Positions 1-8,574 of a DNA stretch of 64,000 nucleotides are shown here, one piece after another. Below the pieces are notes generated by a model. It was not told the DNA's origin, searched no databases, and worked only from the letters and a program-made list of their open reading frames with translations. Each line of letters begins with the position of its first letter. Position 1 is the stretch's first letter. Where the stretch lies: positions 62,001 through 126,000 of the forward strand of contig CAYSZV010000001.1 in the NCBI GenBank assembly GCA_964435595.1, written 5' to 3'. The stretch comes from Izemoplasma sp964435595. GTDB taxonomy: Bacteria; Bacillota_I; Bacilli_A; Izemoplasmatales; Izemoplasmataceae. The position numbers and the translations under genes are program-made.

Positions 1-3000
1 TTTCAAATTCTCTTTGATATTTCCCACGTTTGAATAATTCTTCATCAATTAAGTTTTCAATTTGATCTCTTTGAGTACTATTGAATGTAATAACACCAAT
101 CGTTTCGTTATTTTTTCGATCTTTAAATATTTTTTTAATCAATCGTATTACGGATTTCGCTTCTTGAATATTTCTTCTGTTTTCAAAGACTCCATCTTCG
201 ACATGGACATACTCAATTGGAGGCTTAACAGGCTCAGATTGATTCGGTGAAATAATTAATTTGCCATCATAAAAAGCATGATTACTAAATGAGATTAGTT
301 CTTCATAAACAGATCGATAATGATAATTCAATATTGTTTCTTGATATCTGTAACGCGCCAAATCCAATAGACTTTTCGCATCCATTGATATGTCTCGCAA
401 GACATCTTCTTCATAAAACTCGTCTTCATCTTCCAATCGACCAATTCCCAAACTTGATGGTCTTAATTGTTTGGTATCTCCTGCAACTACTACTTTTTTA
501 GCTCTGTAAATAGCTGGAATTCCTTTTTCAACATACATTTGAGATGCTTCATCAAAGATTACCAAGTCAAACATTCCATAAATAAGTGGTACAATTGCAC
601 TCACAACTTCAGGTGTCATCATCCAGATTCTTACATTATTCATTAATTCTACTTGGAAAATATCGATAAATGCTTTCACACTGATTTTACGTTGACTTTC
701 TAAAATACGTTTCATATCCATGATACGCTTCGTATTTGTAAGGTTAACCGCATGTTTATATAATTCCATTTCAAAGGATTCAATTGTAACTTGTTTTTTC
801 TCTTCCATTAAATCAGAGATTTCTTTCAATTTTTCCTGATACTTATCAAAGATGTATAAATGTTTTTGGTTCATTGCTTTGAATTCTTCTAAGTATCCGG
901 TATAAAATGCATCAAATAAATATTTTCTTAGTTTTACTTTATCCTCAACATCCTTCATTAATGGATGATATAAAAGCATTTCAACAAACTTGACTTCATC
1001 ACTGGTTAAGTTGTTATATTGCGCTCTAAGCTTATTTAATTTGTTGATATTTTCTAAAATGTAATCATTCAGTGAGATATCTTGAATAACAGATTTTAAG
1101 TATTTTCTATCAATCGAAGCCTTACCTGTCAAGAACAACAGCGTTCCTCGGTATTTTTTCATGAATGCACTGGATAGTTTTCTTTTGCGCAGCCACCAGC
1201 TTCGATCATAACGACGTTTGAATTCCTTTAACGCCTCGCTAAAGTTTTCAAATATTAGTTTATTTGAACGCGTTATTTTTGTTTCCAGTTTATTTAATAC
1301 TGGATGATTGTTAAGTATTTGATAATATTCTATGTAACTTATTAAATGGGATTTCTTTTCGAATGTTTGTTCCATTTTTTTAAACATTTTAAAATCAGGC
1401 TTTTTGAAAACATCGACAAACATATTATGAACATCTAACGGGATTAGCGTGTTAATGACATCTTTGTCTTTAATGTATCTATTATAGAGTCGATGCATTG
1501 GTATATCTTGAATCGTATCTACATATAATAATTTTAATGAACGATCCATTGTTTTTGTGAGTTTATTGATTTCTTCTTCCATCACATATATATCGTTATT
1601 GCGGGTTCGTTGAGGAAGAGTTGGATTTAATATTTCTGCGATTTTACTATAGAATTCTTGCTTGTTTTCAGCATCATCGATAAACATAGTATATTTTGAT
1701 GCGTTTTTTAATCTTGAATAGATAACATCAAGTGCGACTTTCTTTTCAGAAACAACCAAGACGTTTTCGCCTTTTAAGATACTCGATGCAATCAAACTTG
1801 TTATCGTTTGAGATTTACCAGTCCCTGGTGGACCCCAAATAACAAGTTTATTCTCTTTGTTTAATAAATCAATTACTTTTTCTTGAGAATAATTGATGTC
1901 ATTGATATACGATAATTTACGCTCTTTAATCTTTGTTCCGTTGGTTCCGTACTCTACTTCTTTTTCTTTTTCATAAAGATTTTTCTCAGTAATCAAATCT
2001 TCTAATAAATCATTATACTTATTAGAATCTAATATATTATTCATATCTTTTTGAATCATTGAAGAATATAACTTGTATCTACCAATCGTGATGTATTCAA
2101 CTACATGGAAAGTTGCTTTTCTATGTTTGGTAAACTCATCTTTACGAATCGGTTTAAATGGTTCAAAATTGAATTTTACTTTCGCCTTTTCGATGTTGAT
2201 TCCATTTTTCTCGTAAAACGGGATAACAACTTCATTAATTGTTTTTTGTGATACATCTTGGACAAAAGGTACATTTTCTGTAAAGTCGTTTTTCTCCATT
2301 TTTGATGTTGCTAAAAGAAGGTCACGATTATATAAAATATCCTTGTCTTTGTCTTTTTTTATGACAAAGTCTTGTTTGTTACGCACAAGTTTTACAGGAT
2401 AATACAACAATGGTGCTCGTATAGCAAAGTTATCTCTTTTAAACACACCTTCAACATATGGATATGCAATATACAAATCGTATGATCCACTTTCTTTTTC
2501 ATCTTTATTTGTTTCTCTGTAAATATTCGTAATATGTCTATCTAAGACATCTCCAGCACCAGTATTAGGAAAAGTCAAATTAAAGATGCTGACCTTCTTA
2601 TTTGTCAAGAATCGAACCAATTCATCTCTCATATCAAGGAGGCCTAAATCAAAACTAACTCGCTTTGTGGTTTTCCCCATATATAGATTTGGATTTCTTC
2701 TCGAAATGTTCGTTAGACGGTCTTTGTAATGATCTAACACTTTATACGCTTTTCTTGAAACTTTTACTTCTTTCACTGATTCTGTTTGAAGTTGCAAAAT
2801 CACTTTGATAAATTGTGTTGCATAGTTATCCATAAATACCTGTCCAATACCAGATATCGCCAAAAAGTCGCTTATTTTAAGCGGCTTTTTATCTGCAATT
2901 TCGAGTAGAACTTGATCTGTACAAACATGAGGTGTCCTACCGGTTAATTCTAGTTCTTCTTGTTTGATCTGCTCACGTAAAAGGTCGAGAGCATCCAGCA

Positions 3001-3022
3001 ACTTATTTCTTTTCAATGCCAT
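1..3022 (-). CDS. Large AAA/SF1 DNA/RNA helicase, C-terminus beyond window
   Basis: An open frame of 1007 codons runs from the ATG at 3022 off the left edge with no stop. The start follows GGGGTGA. Walker A GPPGTGKSQT lies near residue 394, Walker B IFDEASQ near residue 822, and GDTKQLRPSS near residue 850. These are superfamily-1 helicase motifs of the large DUF4011/AAA_11-AAA_12 type, with a long coiled insertion between motifs I and II. Residues about 25-70 resemble an HRDC nucleic-acid-binding domain. Such proteins are ATP-dependent nucleic-acid translocases, some of them in defence islands; no defence partner is visible here. The helicase call is firm, the biological role unknown. Confidence 0.85.
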   Translation of the reverse strand, partial: MALKRNKLLDALDLLREQIKQEELELTGRTPHVCTDQVLLEIADKKPLKISDFLAISGIGQVFMDNYATQFIKVILQLQTESVKEVKVSRKAYKVLDHYKDRLTNISRRNPNLYMGKTTKRVSFDLGLLDMRDELVRFLTNKKVSIFNLTFPNTGAGDVLDRHITNIYRETNKDEKESGSYDLYIAYPYVEGVFKRDNFAIRAPLLYYPVKLVRNKQDFVIKKDKDKDILYNRDLLLATSKMEKNDFTENVPFVQDVSQKTINEVVIPFYEKNGINIEKAKVKFNFEPFKPIRKDEFTKHRKATFHVVEYITIGRYKLYSSMIQKDMNNILDSNKYNDLLEDLITEKNLYEKEKEVEYGTNGTKIKERKLSYINDINYSQEKVIDLLNKENKLVIWGPPGTGKSQTITSLIASSILKGENVLVVSEKKVALDVIYSRLKNASKYTMFIDDAENKQEFYSKIAEILNPTLPQRTRNNDIYVMEEEINKLTKTMDRSLKLLYVDTIQDIPMHRLYNRYIKDKDVINTLIPLDVHNMFVDVFKKPDFKMFKKMEQTFEKKSHLISYIEYYQILNNHPVLNKLETKITRSNKLIFENFSEALKEFKRRYDRSWWLRKRKLSSAFMKKYRGTLLFLTGKASIDRKYLKSVIQDISLNDYILENINKLNKLRAQYNNLTSDEVKFVEMLLYHPLMKDVEDKVKLRKYLFDAFYTGYLEEFKAMNQKHLYIFDKYQEKLKEISDLMEEKKQVTIESFEMELYKHAVNLTNTKRIMDMKRILESQRKISVKAFIDIFQVELMNNVRIWMMTPEVVSAIVPLIYGMFDLVIFDEASQMYVEKGIPAIYRAKKVVVAGDTKQLRPSSLGIGRLEDEDEFYEEDVLRDISMDAKSLLDLARYRYQETILNYHYRSVYEELISFSNHAFYDGKLIISPNQSEPVKPPIEYVHVEDGVFENRRNIQEAKSVIRLIKKIFKDRKNNETIGVITFNSTQRDQIENLIDEELFKRGKYQREFE

Positions 3023-3105
3023 AATGTCACCCCAGTAAAATCTCTATATATAGTGTATCATAAAACCCCCTTTTTTTATATGAAAACTATGTGAATATTC
3101 CAAAG

Positions 3106-3130
3106 AAAAAAGACTTAATTTATAAGTCTC
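3106..3130 (-). terminator. Rho-independent terminator of the zinc-ribbon gene
   Basis: Inverted repeat GACTTA/TAAGTC (3112-3117 and 3123-3128), followed on the minus strand by a run of T. It lies just after the stop of the 3142-3528 gene. Confidence 0.7.
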
Positions 3131-3141
3131 AATTTAAGTAT

Positions 3142-3528
3142 TTATTTTATTAATGCATTACACTTTTCGCATTGTAAGAGTTCTTTGGGGTTTTCATGTC
3201 CACAATAATCACAAATAATGTAGTTCGTTTGTTCTACACCACATAAAGGACAAAACTTATGATATGTCTCGATTGATTCATGACAATGGATGCAGTGACG
3301 CTCGTCTAATTCTGTAAATGCATTGTTCCTATTCTGAGGATTCTTACTAGACACTTTAATCAAAAATACAAAGACACCAAACATTATGGCAAACATAAGA
3401 ACAGGCATAATGATGAACATTGGTGGACCATCAGCTAAAAAGATAAAAGAAATAGGCATCATCATGAAGAGCCCCATAATAACCATTATAAATATAATTA
3501 CTTTTTTTCCATCGTTTGAACTCTGCAT
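3142..3528 (-). CDS. Small membrane protein with tandem C-terminal zinc ribbons
   Basis: 128 residues. The N-terminal part (about 8-58) is two very hydrophobic membrane segments. The C-terminal half has two Cys4 zinc-ribbon knuckle pairs: CIHC...CPLC (about 80-98) and CDYC...CEKC (about 107-124). The start has a good AGGAGT ribosome site. Proteins of this layout are common in low-GC Gram-positives with no assigned reaction; the ribbons are probably cytosolic and structural or protein-binding. It is monocistronic, between its own terminator and the upstream aldo/keto reductase. Function unknown. Confidence 0.75.
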   Translation of the reverse strand: MQSSNDGKKVIIFIMVIMGLFMMMPISFIFLADGPPMFIIMPVLMFAIMFGVFVFLIKVSSKNPQNRNNAFTELDERHCIHCHESIETYHKFCPLCGVEQTNYIICDYCGHENPKELLQCEKCNALIK

Positions 3529-3566
3529 AATATCAACTCCTATTCAAATATTATAACACAATTAAA

Positions 3567-3589
3567 AACAGGTGCAATATGCACCTGTT
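3567..3589 (-). terminator. Rho-independent terminator overlapping the AKR stop codon
   Basis: Perfect stem AACAGGTGCA/TGCACCTGTT with a 3-nt loop, then TTTTAA on the minus strand. It overlaps the stop codon of the aldo/keto reductase. Confidence 0.85.
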
Positions 3590-4472
3590 AATCCCATCTT
3601 CTTGGGTCACCTTTAATTGTTTCTAGAAATGCCATATCTTCTTGTTTGATTTCAAAATCCAAGTCAGCATTTTCAATCATTCGGTGTTCTTTTGTTGTTT
3701 TAGGTAGTGGAACTGTCCCTTTTTGTAAAACATATTTAATACATATTTGAGCAGTTGATTTTTTATATTTTTTTGCAACATTTTGTATGTCTTCGTTCGC
3801 TAATAAGAATCCAATTCCTAGTGGAGAATATGCTTCTNNNNNNNNNNTGAGAACCCAATAACGCCTCCACACAAGGGTGTGTGGAGAATATGCTTCTACT
3901 AATATATTTTTTTCTTTGCAAAAATCAATTGTTAGGCTTTGATCTAATCCGATAAAATATCCAATTTGATTTACTTGTGGAGTAACCTCACAATGATCAA
4001 GAATATTTTGAATATCGTTTGGGTTAAAGTTTGAAACTCCGATTGATTTCAATAATCCTTTATGATAATATTCTTCCATTACTTTATATACTTCAACATT
4101 TCCTTCTTTACAGTCTTGCCCCATATTACTCCATGGCCAAGGTGCATGAATTAAAAATAAATCAATATATCCAAGTTTTTCCAAAGATGCTTCAATTGCA
4201 TCGATTGCTCCTTGTCTATCCTTAATATGAGATTCTAATTTTGATGTGACAAAAATCTCTTCTCTTGGTACACCGGAATCTTTGATTGCTTTTCCAACTG
4301 ATTCTTCATTTTGATATCCTTGAGCGGAATCAATATGTCTGTATCCTACTTTCAGAGCCTTCAAGACGCTACTATATGCTTCTTCTCCGTTTTCTACTTG
4401 CCAAGTTCCTAATCCGATTTTTGGTATCTTTTGTCCATTATTTAAAGTGTATGTTTCTGTTAATAATTTCAT
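3588..4472 (-). CDS. Aldo/keto reductase, interrupted by an assembly gap
   Basis: NAD(P)H-dependent aldo/keto reductase of the AKR superfamily (2,5-diketo-D-gluconate reductase-like). The catalytic tetrad is visible: D48, Y53, K78 and H109 (motif LFLIHAPW). As given the frame is 294 codons, but a 60-bp piece (10 N, 33 extra bases and a repeated 17-mer) splits the conserved VEAYSPLG motif. Removing 3838-3897 restores that motif and a normal length of about 274 residues. The piece is a multiple of three, so the frame survives. I treat the gene as intact in the organism and the insertion as an assembly artefact. Substrate unknown. Confidence 0.85.
   Translation of the reverse strand: MKLLTETYTLNNGQKIPKIGLGTWQVENGEEAYSSVLKALKVGYRHIDSAQGYQNEESVGKAIKDSGVPREEIFVTSKLESHIKDRQGAIDAIEASLEKLGYIDLFLIHAPWPWSNMGQDCKEGNVEVYKVMEEYYHKGLLKSIGVSNFNPNDIQNILDHCEVTPQVNQIGYFIGLDQSLTIDFCKEKNILVEAYSPHTLVWRRYWVLXXXXEAYSPLGIGFLLANEDIQNVAKKYKKSTAQICIKYVLQKGTVPLPKTTKEHRMIENADLDFEIKQEDMAFLETIKGDPRRWD
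3821..3897. other. Assembly gap (10 N) flanked by a 17-bp direct duplication
   Basis: The 17-mer at 3821-3837 recurs at 3881-3897. Between them are N at 3838-3847 and 33 bases that contain CTCCACAC and, reading into the second copy, GTGTGGAG: an 8-bp inverted repeat, as in a fold-back chimera. This is typical of two contig ends that overlap but were not merged. Confidence 0.9.
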
Positions 4473-4580
4473 TATGAAATCTCCTCTATAATTTTATTAT
4501 AAACCATATATATTATATACTTACCATATCTAAGTTTCTATTAAAACGCTTTAAATAAGAGTTTTTATTCCCAAGTATGA

Positions 4581-4612
4581 AAAAAAGGAAACCAATTTTG
4601 ATAGTTTCCTAT
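4581..4612 (-). terminator. Rho-independent terminator after the questin-oxidase-like gene
   Basis: Stem AGGAAAC/GTTTCCT (4588-4594 and 4606-4612), followed on the minus strand by seven T. Confidence 0.8.
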
Positions 4613-4627
4613 GTATGATTATTTGTG

Positions 4628-5563
4628 TTAACTATTAAAAATTAGATTTGCAGAAATAAGCAAGTCATCCATTTGATATCTTTCATAAAAATATGCAAGA
4701 GTAAAAAACAGCTTTATATCGTGTGAATCAGTTAACTGTGGTACTTTTTTTGTTAATGAAGCAAAACTTTCTAGCTCAACTTTAGGGTTTGTATATTCAG
4801 TATGAGGATGAATTAACATCACAATTATAGCTTGCATAAAGAAGTTGTTATATGCTTCTTCTTTTTCTTCTAAGAATTGATCTAATATGTGCAGAGCATG
4901 ATATCCAGTAATTACATGGAGCATATAAAAATCTTGTGATTTATTATAGTAATCAATGAAAAATCTTAATGCTGCCTCTTTATCCTTCAAAATATTGTAT
5001 GGGTAAAAAAGTTTTTCAATAACATCTTGATTATCTAACAAAATTGTCATTTTATTGATTGTTCCCATCACATCAATATTGATTCTCTTTCTAATTTCAA
5101 CAAGATCTTCAAATGAATCTTGAACAGATTCAGTTGGAGTTCCGTTCAACTTCAAGTCTTGTGCAATCATGACAAAATATGCTAATGCTTGCGCAATCAA
5201 TAAGTCGTTTCCTTCAAGATAAGCATAAGCTAATCGAATAATCCCATGAAACAATCCACTATGCAAACTATATTTATTTTCGTTTAATACAGTCGCAACA
5301 ACTTTTTCTACTGATTTTTGATTTATCTCATTCATAAATGTATTTGTAAGTATTACATATTCATCGTTGAAGGGATCGTTTTCTATTCCAGAACTTGTTA
5401 AATCAACAATGTTTTTTGAACTAACATACTCTTCTGAAAATTTTTCAATTGCTGCCTCATCAACATCCAACAACCTTAAAGCGGTTATCACCATTGGTAA
5501 ATGGTTGGTAAGTCCACCACTATAAATTGGACTTAAGGTACTAAATCTTTCATGCAATTTCAT
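4628..5563 (-). CDS. Questin oxidase-like (DUF4243) family protein
   Basis: 311 residues from the ATG at 5563, chosen because AAAGGATG lies about 9 nt upstream; the longer frame to 5584 would need a GTG with poor spacing. The near-N-terminal YSGGLTNHLPM, the central FHGIIRLAYAYLEG and the later HVITGYHALH are signature stretches of the questin-oxidase-like family (PF14027). Fungal members oxidise anthraquinones; bacterial members are uncharacterised, and the conserved His residues may bind metal or cofactor. No signal peptide. It stands alone between a terminator and a divergent small gene, so context adds nothing to the substrate. Confidence 0.7.
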   Translation of the reverse strand: MKLHERFSTLSPIYSGGLTNHLPMVITALRLLDVDEAAIEKFSEEYVSSKNIVDLTSSGIENDPFNDEYVILTNTFMNEINQKSVEKVVATVLNENKYSLHSGLFHGIIRLAYAYLEGNDLLIAQALAYFVMIAQDLKLNGTPTESVQDSFEDLVEIRKRINIDVMGTINKMTILLDNQDVIEKLFYPYNILKDKEAALRFFIDYYNKSQDFYMLHVITGYHALHILDQFLEEKEEAYNNFFMQAIIVMLIHPHTEYTNPKVELESFASLTKKVPQLTDSHDIKLFFTLAYFYERYQMDDLLISANLIFNS

Positions 5564-5720
5564 AATCTCATCCTTTCCATTCACCTACATTATATTCCTA
5601 TATATCAAGAAGAGAAATTAATATGCTAAAAATTTCAATCTAGATTTCAAACAACACAATGTATCTTTTTTGCAAAATATATAATATAATATATTTACAA
5701 TAGAGATTATGGGAGGAATT

Positions 5721-6020
5721 ATGGTAAAACTAGTAAAATTTAGACACAACTATCACAAAGGTATATTTCACTATGATGTACTTGATGATTACATTGTTGT
5801 TTTATCCAAAGATGATACTGGAAAAATAAAGTATATCAATGAACATGGAGCAATCGATGTTACATTTCAAATTGAAAATGAAGAATATCAAATAATGGGT
5901 GTAGATATTGTTACCGATAAGGAATATGTGCAAAAAGTGTATGATCACTTCAAAGCAAGTGGTAACGACTATTTCAAAGATGGGATTGAAGGTCTTTGTG
6001 TATTGCGATTTCATAAATAA
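5721..6020 (+). CDS. Small hypothetical protein
   Basis: 99 residues from the ATG at 5721. The in-frame ATG at 5709 is not used here because GGGAGGAATT between the two is the ribosome site for the second. The protein is a soluble mix of beta strands and charged helix with no membrane segment or recognised motif. It has its own promoter-like AT-rich leader (TATAATATAAT near 5680) and its own terminator. Not assigned to a family. Confidence 0.6.
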   Translation: MVKLVKFRHNYHKGIFHYDVLDDYIVVLSKDDTGKIKYINEHGAIDVTFQIENEEYQIMGVDIVTDKEYVQKVYDHFKASGNDYFKDGIEGLCVLRFHK

Positions 6021-6047
6021 GAGCGAGAATAATCTCGCTCTTTTTTT
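6021..6047 (+). terminator. Rho-independent terminator
   Basis: Stem GAGCGAG/CTCGCTC (6021-6027 and 6034-6040) followed by seven T. It separates two convergent genes. Confidence 0.9.
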
Positions 6048-6738
6048 AACTATTTTTTTTGATATCTAAGTTGATTCTACCATCTTTGATTTCAATGATT
6101 CTGTCCGCTTTTTCAGCGATTCTTCTATCGTGTGTTATGATAATGAAAGTTGTTTTAAACTGTTTGTTTATATCTCTTAAAAGCTCATATACAGTTTCGG
6201 TCGTATCTGAGTCTAGATTACCTGTTGGCTCATCTGCGAGGATGATTTCAGGATTATTCATCAATGCACGAGCAATCGCAACACGTTGTTGTTGTCCACC
6301 ACTCATATTATTGGCAAGATTATCTTTGACGTCTGTAAGCCCTACAAAATCCATTAATTCATTGGCTCTATCTAATTTTTCTTTTGAAATTTTTTCACCA
6401 TTGATTCGTAATGGCATCAAGACATTTTCTATTGCTGTAAACTCAGGAAGCAAATAATGAAATTGAAAAATAAACCCTAACGTCTTACCACGCAATTCTG
6501 CAAGTTGATTTTTTGTCATATTTTTTGTGCTTTTACCAGCAATAAATACTTCTCCATTTGTTGGCGTATCCAGTGTACCAATTATATTTAATAAAGTGCT
6601 TTTACCACTACCTGATTGTCCAATAATGGAATTGAATGATTCTTTTTCAAATTCTATATTTAAGTCAAACAAAACTTGTGTCTTAATGGTTTTTCCATAA
6701 ATTTTATCAACATTCTTAACTTGAATAACATTATCCAT
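6046..6738 (-). CDS. ABC transporter ATP-binding protein (LolD/MacB type)
   Basis: 230 residues. Walker A GQSGSGKST, signature MSGGQQQRVAIARAL and Walker B ILADEPTGNLDS are all intact. It belongs to the LolD/FtsE/MacB group, which works with FtsX-type permeases as a mechanotransmitter rather than a classic channel. It overlaps the 3' end of the permease gene by 8 bp and is the third gene of the transcript that begins at 8493 with a cobalamin-binding protein. Substrate unknown. Confidence 0.9.
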   Translation of the reverse strand: MDNVIQVKNVDKIYGKTIKTQVLFDLNIEFEKESFNSIIGQSGSGKSTLLNIIGTLDTPTNGEVFIAGKSTKNMTKNQLAELRGKTLGFIFQFHYLLPEFTAIENVLMPLRINGEKISKEKLDRANELMDFVGLTDVKDNLANNMSGGQQQRVAIARALMNNPEIILADEPTGNLDSDTTETVYELLRDINKQFKTTFIIITHDRRIAEKADRIIEIKDGRINLDIKKNS

Positions 6739-7873
6739 TTTTGATCACCTCAATAATACTTACTTTGCTAGATTTTCTTGCTGGAATAATTGATGCAACA
6801 CTAGCACTTATAATTGCTACAAATGCACTGATCATAATGAATGTTGGTTCAATTAATAATGGAACCACAGGATTTCCATCAGGATCCAGGGCAAATGTAC
6901 TAAACATATATGTAAGTAGTAATCCCAATAAAACTCCACCGATAGCTCCTAAGATACCCAATAAGAATCCTTGGCTTAAGAAGATGAAACTTGCAGTTCT
7001 ATCTTTGATACCCATTGCTTTTAAAATTCCGATTTGTTTTGATTTTTGAATAACAGTAATTGCAAGGACGCTACTGATTCCAAGCACAACACTAATTGTT
7101 ACAAATACTTGAATCATTAAACTACTACTTCCTTGGGCTTGTAATCCACTTAATAGTTCTTGATTTTGATCAATCCAATTCGTCACTTCATATTCCGTTC
7201 CAATTGTTTCACTAACAAGCGTAGCAATGTTTACAGCTTCAAAAACATCATTTACTTGCATTTCAATTTTCGACACTTCTCCAGGAACACCCAAAATCGT
7301 TTGGACAGTATTCAAATCTGATATGATCCATAAGGTATTGATTTGAGCCACATTAAAATCATACACTCCTGAAATGGTTACTATTTCACTACCAACTAAT
7401 GGTATATCTATTGTTACAGTATCACCAACCGATAATGATAAGTCTTCAAACATATCGATTCCAATTGCAATTTCATTTGGTTCTGAAGGATACTCTCCTT
7501 CAACAAGTTTTTCTTGCAATTCATAAATATCTTCACTTAGATCTAATTCAAATCCTCTTAATAATATTGGAGTAGAATTTTCATCAATTATGATTGAACC
7601 TGGTATGTCCAAAGCATACGCAACTGTTTCAACTCCATCTATATCAATAATATCCTCACGAATAGACTGATAATCTGTTATGTTTTCTTCTTGTACGATT
7701 GTAATTTGAGAACTATTTCCAATTGTCGTTTGAACCAAACTATCTTGTAGTCCTCCAATTAAAGAGCCAATAAACACTTGAACACTAACACCCACACTAA
7801 TCCCTAACACTATTGATATGGTTTGTCCAAGACTACTTCGTAGGAAACGATATGCTATTTGTAATGGCAGCAT
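6731..7873 (-). CDS. FtsX/LolC-type ABC permease
   Basis: 380 residues with the MacB layout: one N-terminal membrane helix (about 12-35), a large extracytoplasmic domain (about 40-250) and three C-terminal helices (about 255-375) including the FtsX-domain pattern QIGILKAMGIKDRTASFIFLSQ. It partners the ATPase immediately downstream. Its ATG overlaps the TAA of the upstream cobalamin-binding gene (TAATG), which implies coupled translation. Likely roles of the family are export or extraction of lipids, peptides or antibiotics; the sequence does not decide. Confidence 0.9.
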   Translation of the reverse strand: MLPLQIAYRFLRSSLGQTISIVLGISVGVSVQVFIGSLIGGLQDSLVQTTIGNSSQITIVQEENITDYQSIREDIIDIDGVETVAYALDIPGSIIIDENSTPILLRGFELDLSEDIYELQEKLVEGEYPSEPNEIAIGIDMFEDLSLSVGDTVTIDIPLVGSEIVTISGVYDFNVAQINTLWIISDLNTVQTILGVPGEVSKIEMQVNDVFEAVNIATLVSETIGTEYEVTNWIDQNQELLSGLQAQGSSSLMIQVFVTISVVLGISSVLAITVIQKSKQIGILKAMGIKDRTASFIFLSQGFLLGILGAIGGVLLGLLLTYMFSTFALDPDGNPVVPLLIEPTFIMISAFVAIISASVASIIPARKSSKVSIIEVIKNG

Positions 7874-8493
7874 TATTTCATTTCCTTAATTGATTGATAT
7901 GAAGTGAGTCTATAATCAGCGTTAACGATTTCCAAAGCTTTCGGATCGTTAAACGCTTGCCCACCAGCAAGAATTTTTATGTTAGGATAATTTTTCTTGA
8001 TTGCATCTATCACTTTCTTGGCATCAATAATATGATAGTAGTTCGTTACAGATATTGCGATGTAATCAGGTTTTACAAACTCACAAGCGTCTAAAATGAC
8101 TTGTAATGGTGTATTGGCTCCAATGAAGGTAGAATCAAACCCTTCAAGTAGAAAGAAATCGTGCGCCATTTTTGCACCCAACTCATGATACTCTTCTGTA
8201 GGACAAACAACCAATACTTTTTCTTTTGTTGTTTCTTGTTTTTCTTTTAATATGTATGGATATGTCAATTCAAGAATTGTTCTCACAATTGACGATGAAA
8301 TATGTTCTTTCCATATACACTCTTTATCACCTTCAGCACAGTCGATTGCATATAAAGCAGGTGTCAATATTGCTTGATACAAATCTTCTATTTTTACTTC
8401 TTTTTTATCTAGTAATTCAATCGCTAGTTTTACAGCATGTTCGCGATCGCCTTGATGAATAAATTCAATTAATTCTAAATGTTTTTTATTCAC
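7873..8493 (-). CDS. Stand-alone cobalamin (B12)-binding protein
   Basis: 206 residues from a GTG start preceded by GGAGGTGATAAT. Residues about 1-85 form a helical B12-binding-2 cap domain with W61 and E63-H64; residues 91-206 form a B12-binding Rossmann domain. The lower-ligand motif is E101-x-H103-x-x-G106 (EYHELG), the ExHxxG form seen in CarH/LitR regulators, and IGANTPL matches the following strand-loop of CarH. There is no MerR DNA-binding domain. The CarH light-sensing spacing W-x9-EH is absent (here W-K-E-H). First gene of an operon with an FtsX/ATPase pair. It may be a sensor or a corrinoid carrier; cobalamin binding is likely, the role is inference. Confidence 0.8.
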   Translation of the reverse strand: MNKKHLELIEFIHQGDREHAVKLAIELLDKKEVKIEDLYQAILTPALYAIDCAEGDKECIWKEHISSSIVRTILELTYPYILKEKQETTKEKVLVVCPTEEYHELGAKMAHDFFLLEGFDSTFIGANTPLQVILDACEFVKPDYIAISVTNYYHIIDAKKVIDAIKKNYPNIKILAGGQAFNDPKALEIVNADYRLTSYQSIKEMK

Positions 8494-8550
8494 ATTATCA
8501 CCTCCACAACTATTATAACATAGCAGTGAATATTTCTTATAAATAAGAAT

Positions 8551-8574
8551 AAAAAAAGGTCTATAAAGACCTTT
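8551..8574 (-). terminator. Rho-independent terminator of the GltD-like gene
   Basis: Stem AAAGGTCT/AGACCTTT with loop ATAA, then a T run on the minus strand; it partly overlaps the gene end. Confidence 0.85.

Noticed and set aside
5709..5720. Start codon at 5709 for the small hypothetical gene
   Set aside because: The ribosome site GGGAGG lies downstream of it; the ATG at 5721 fits.
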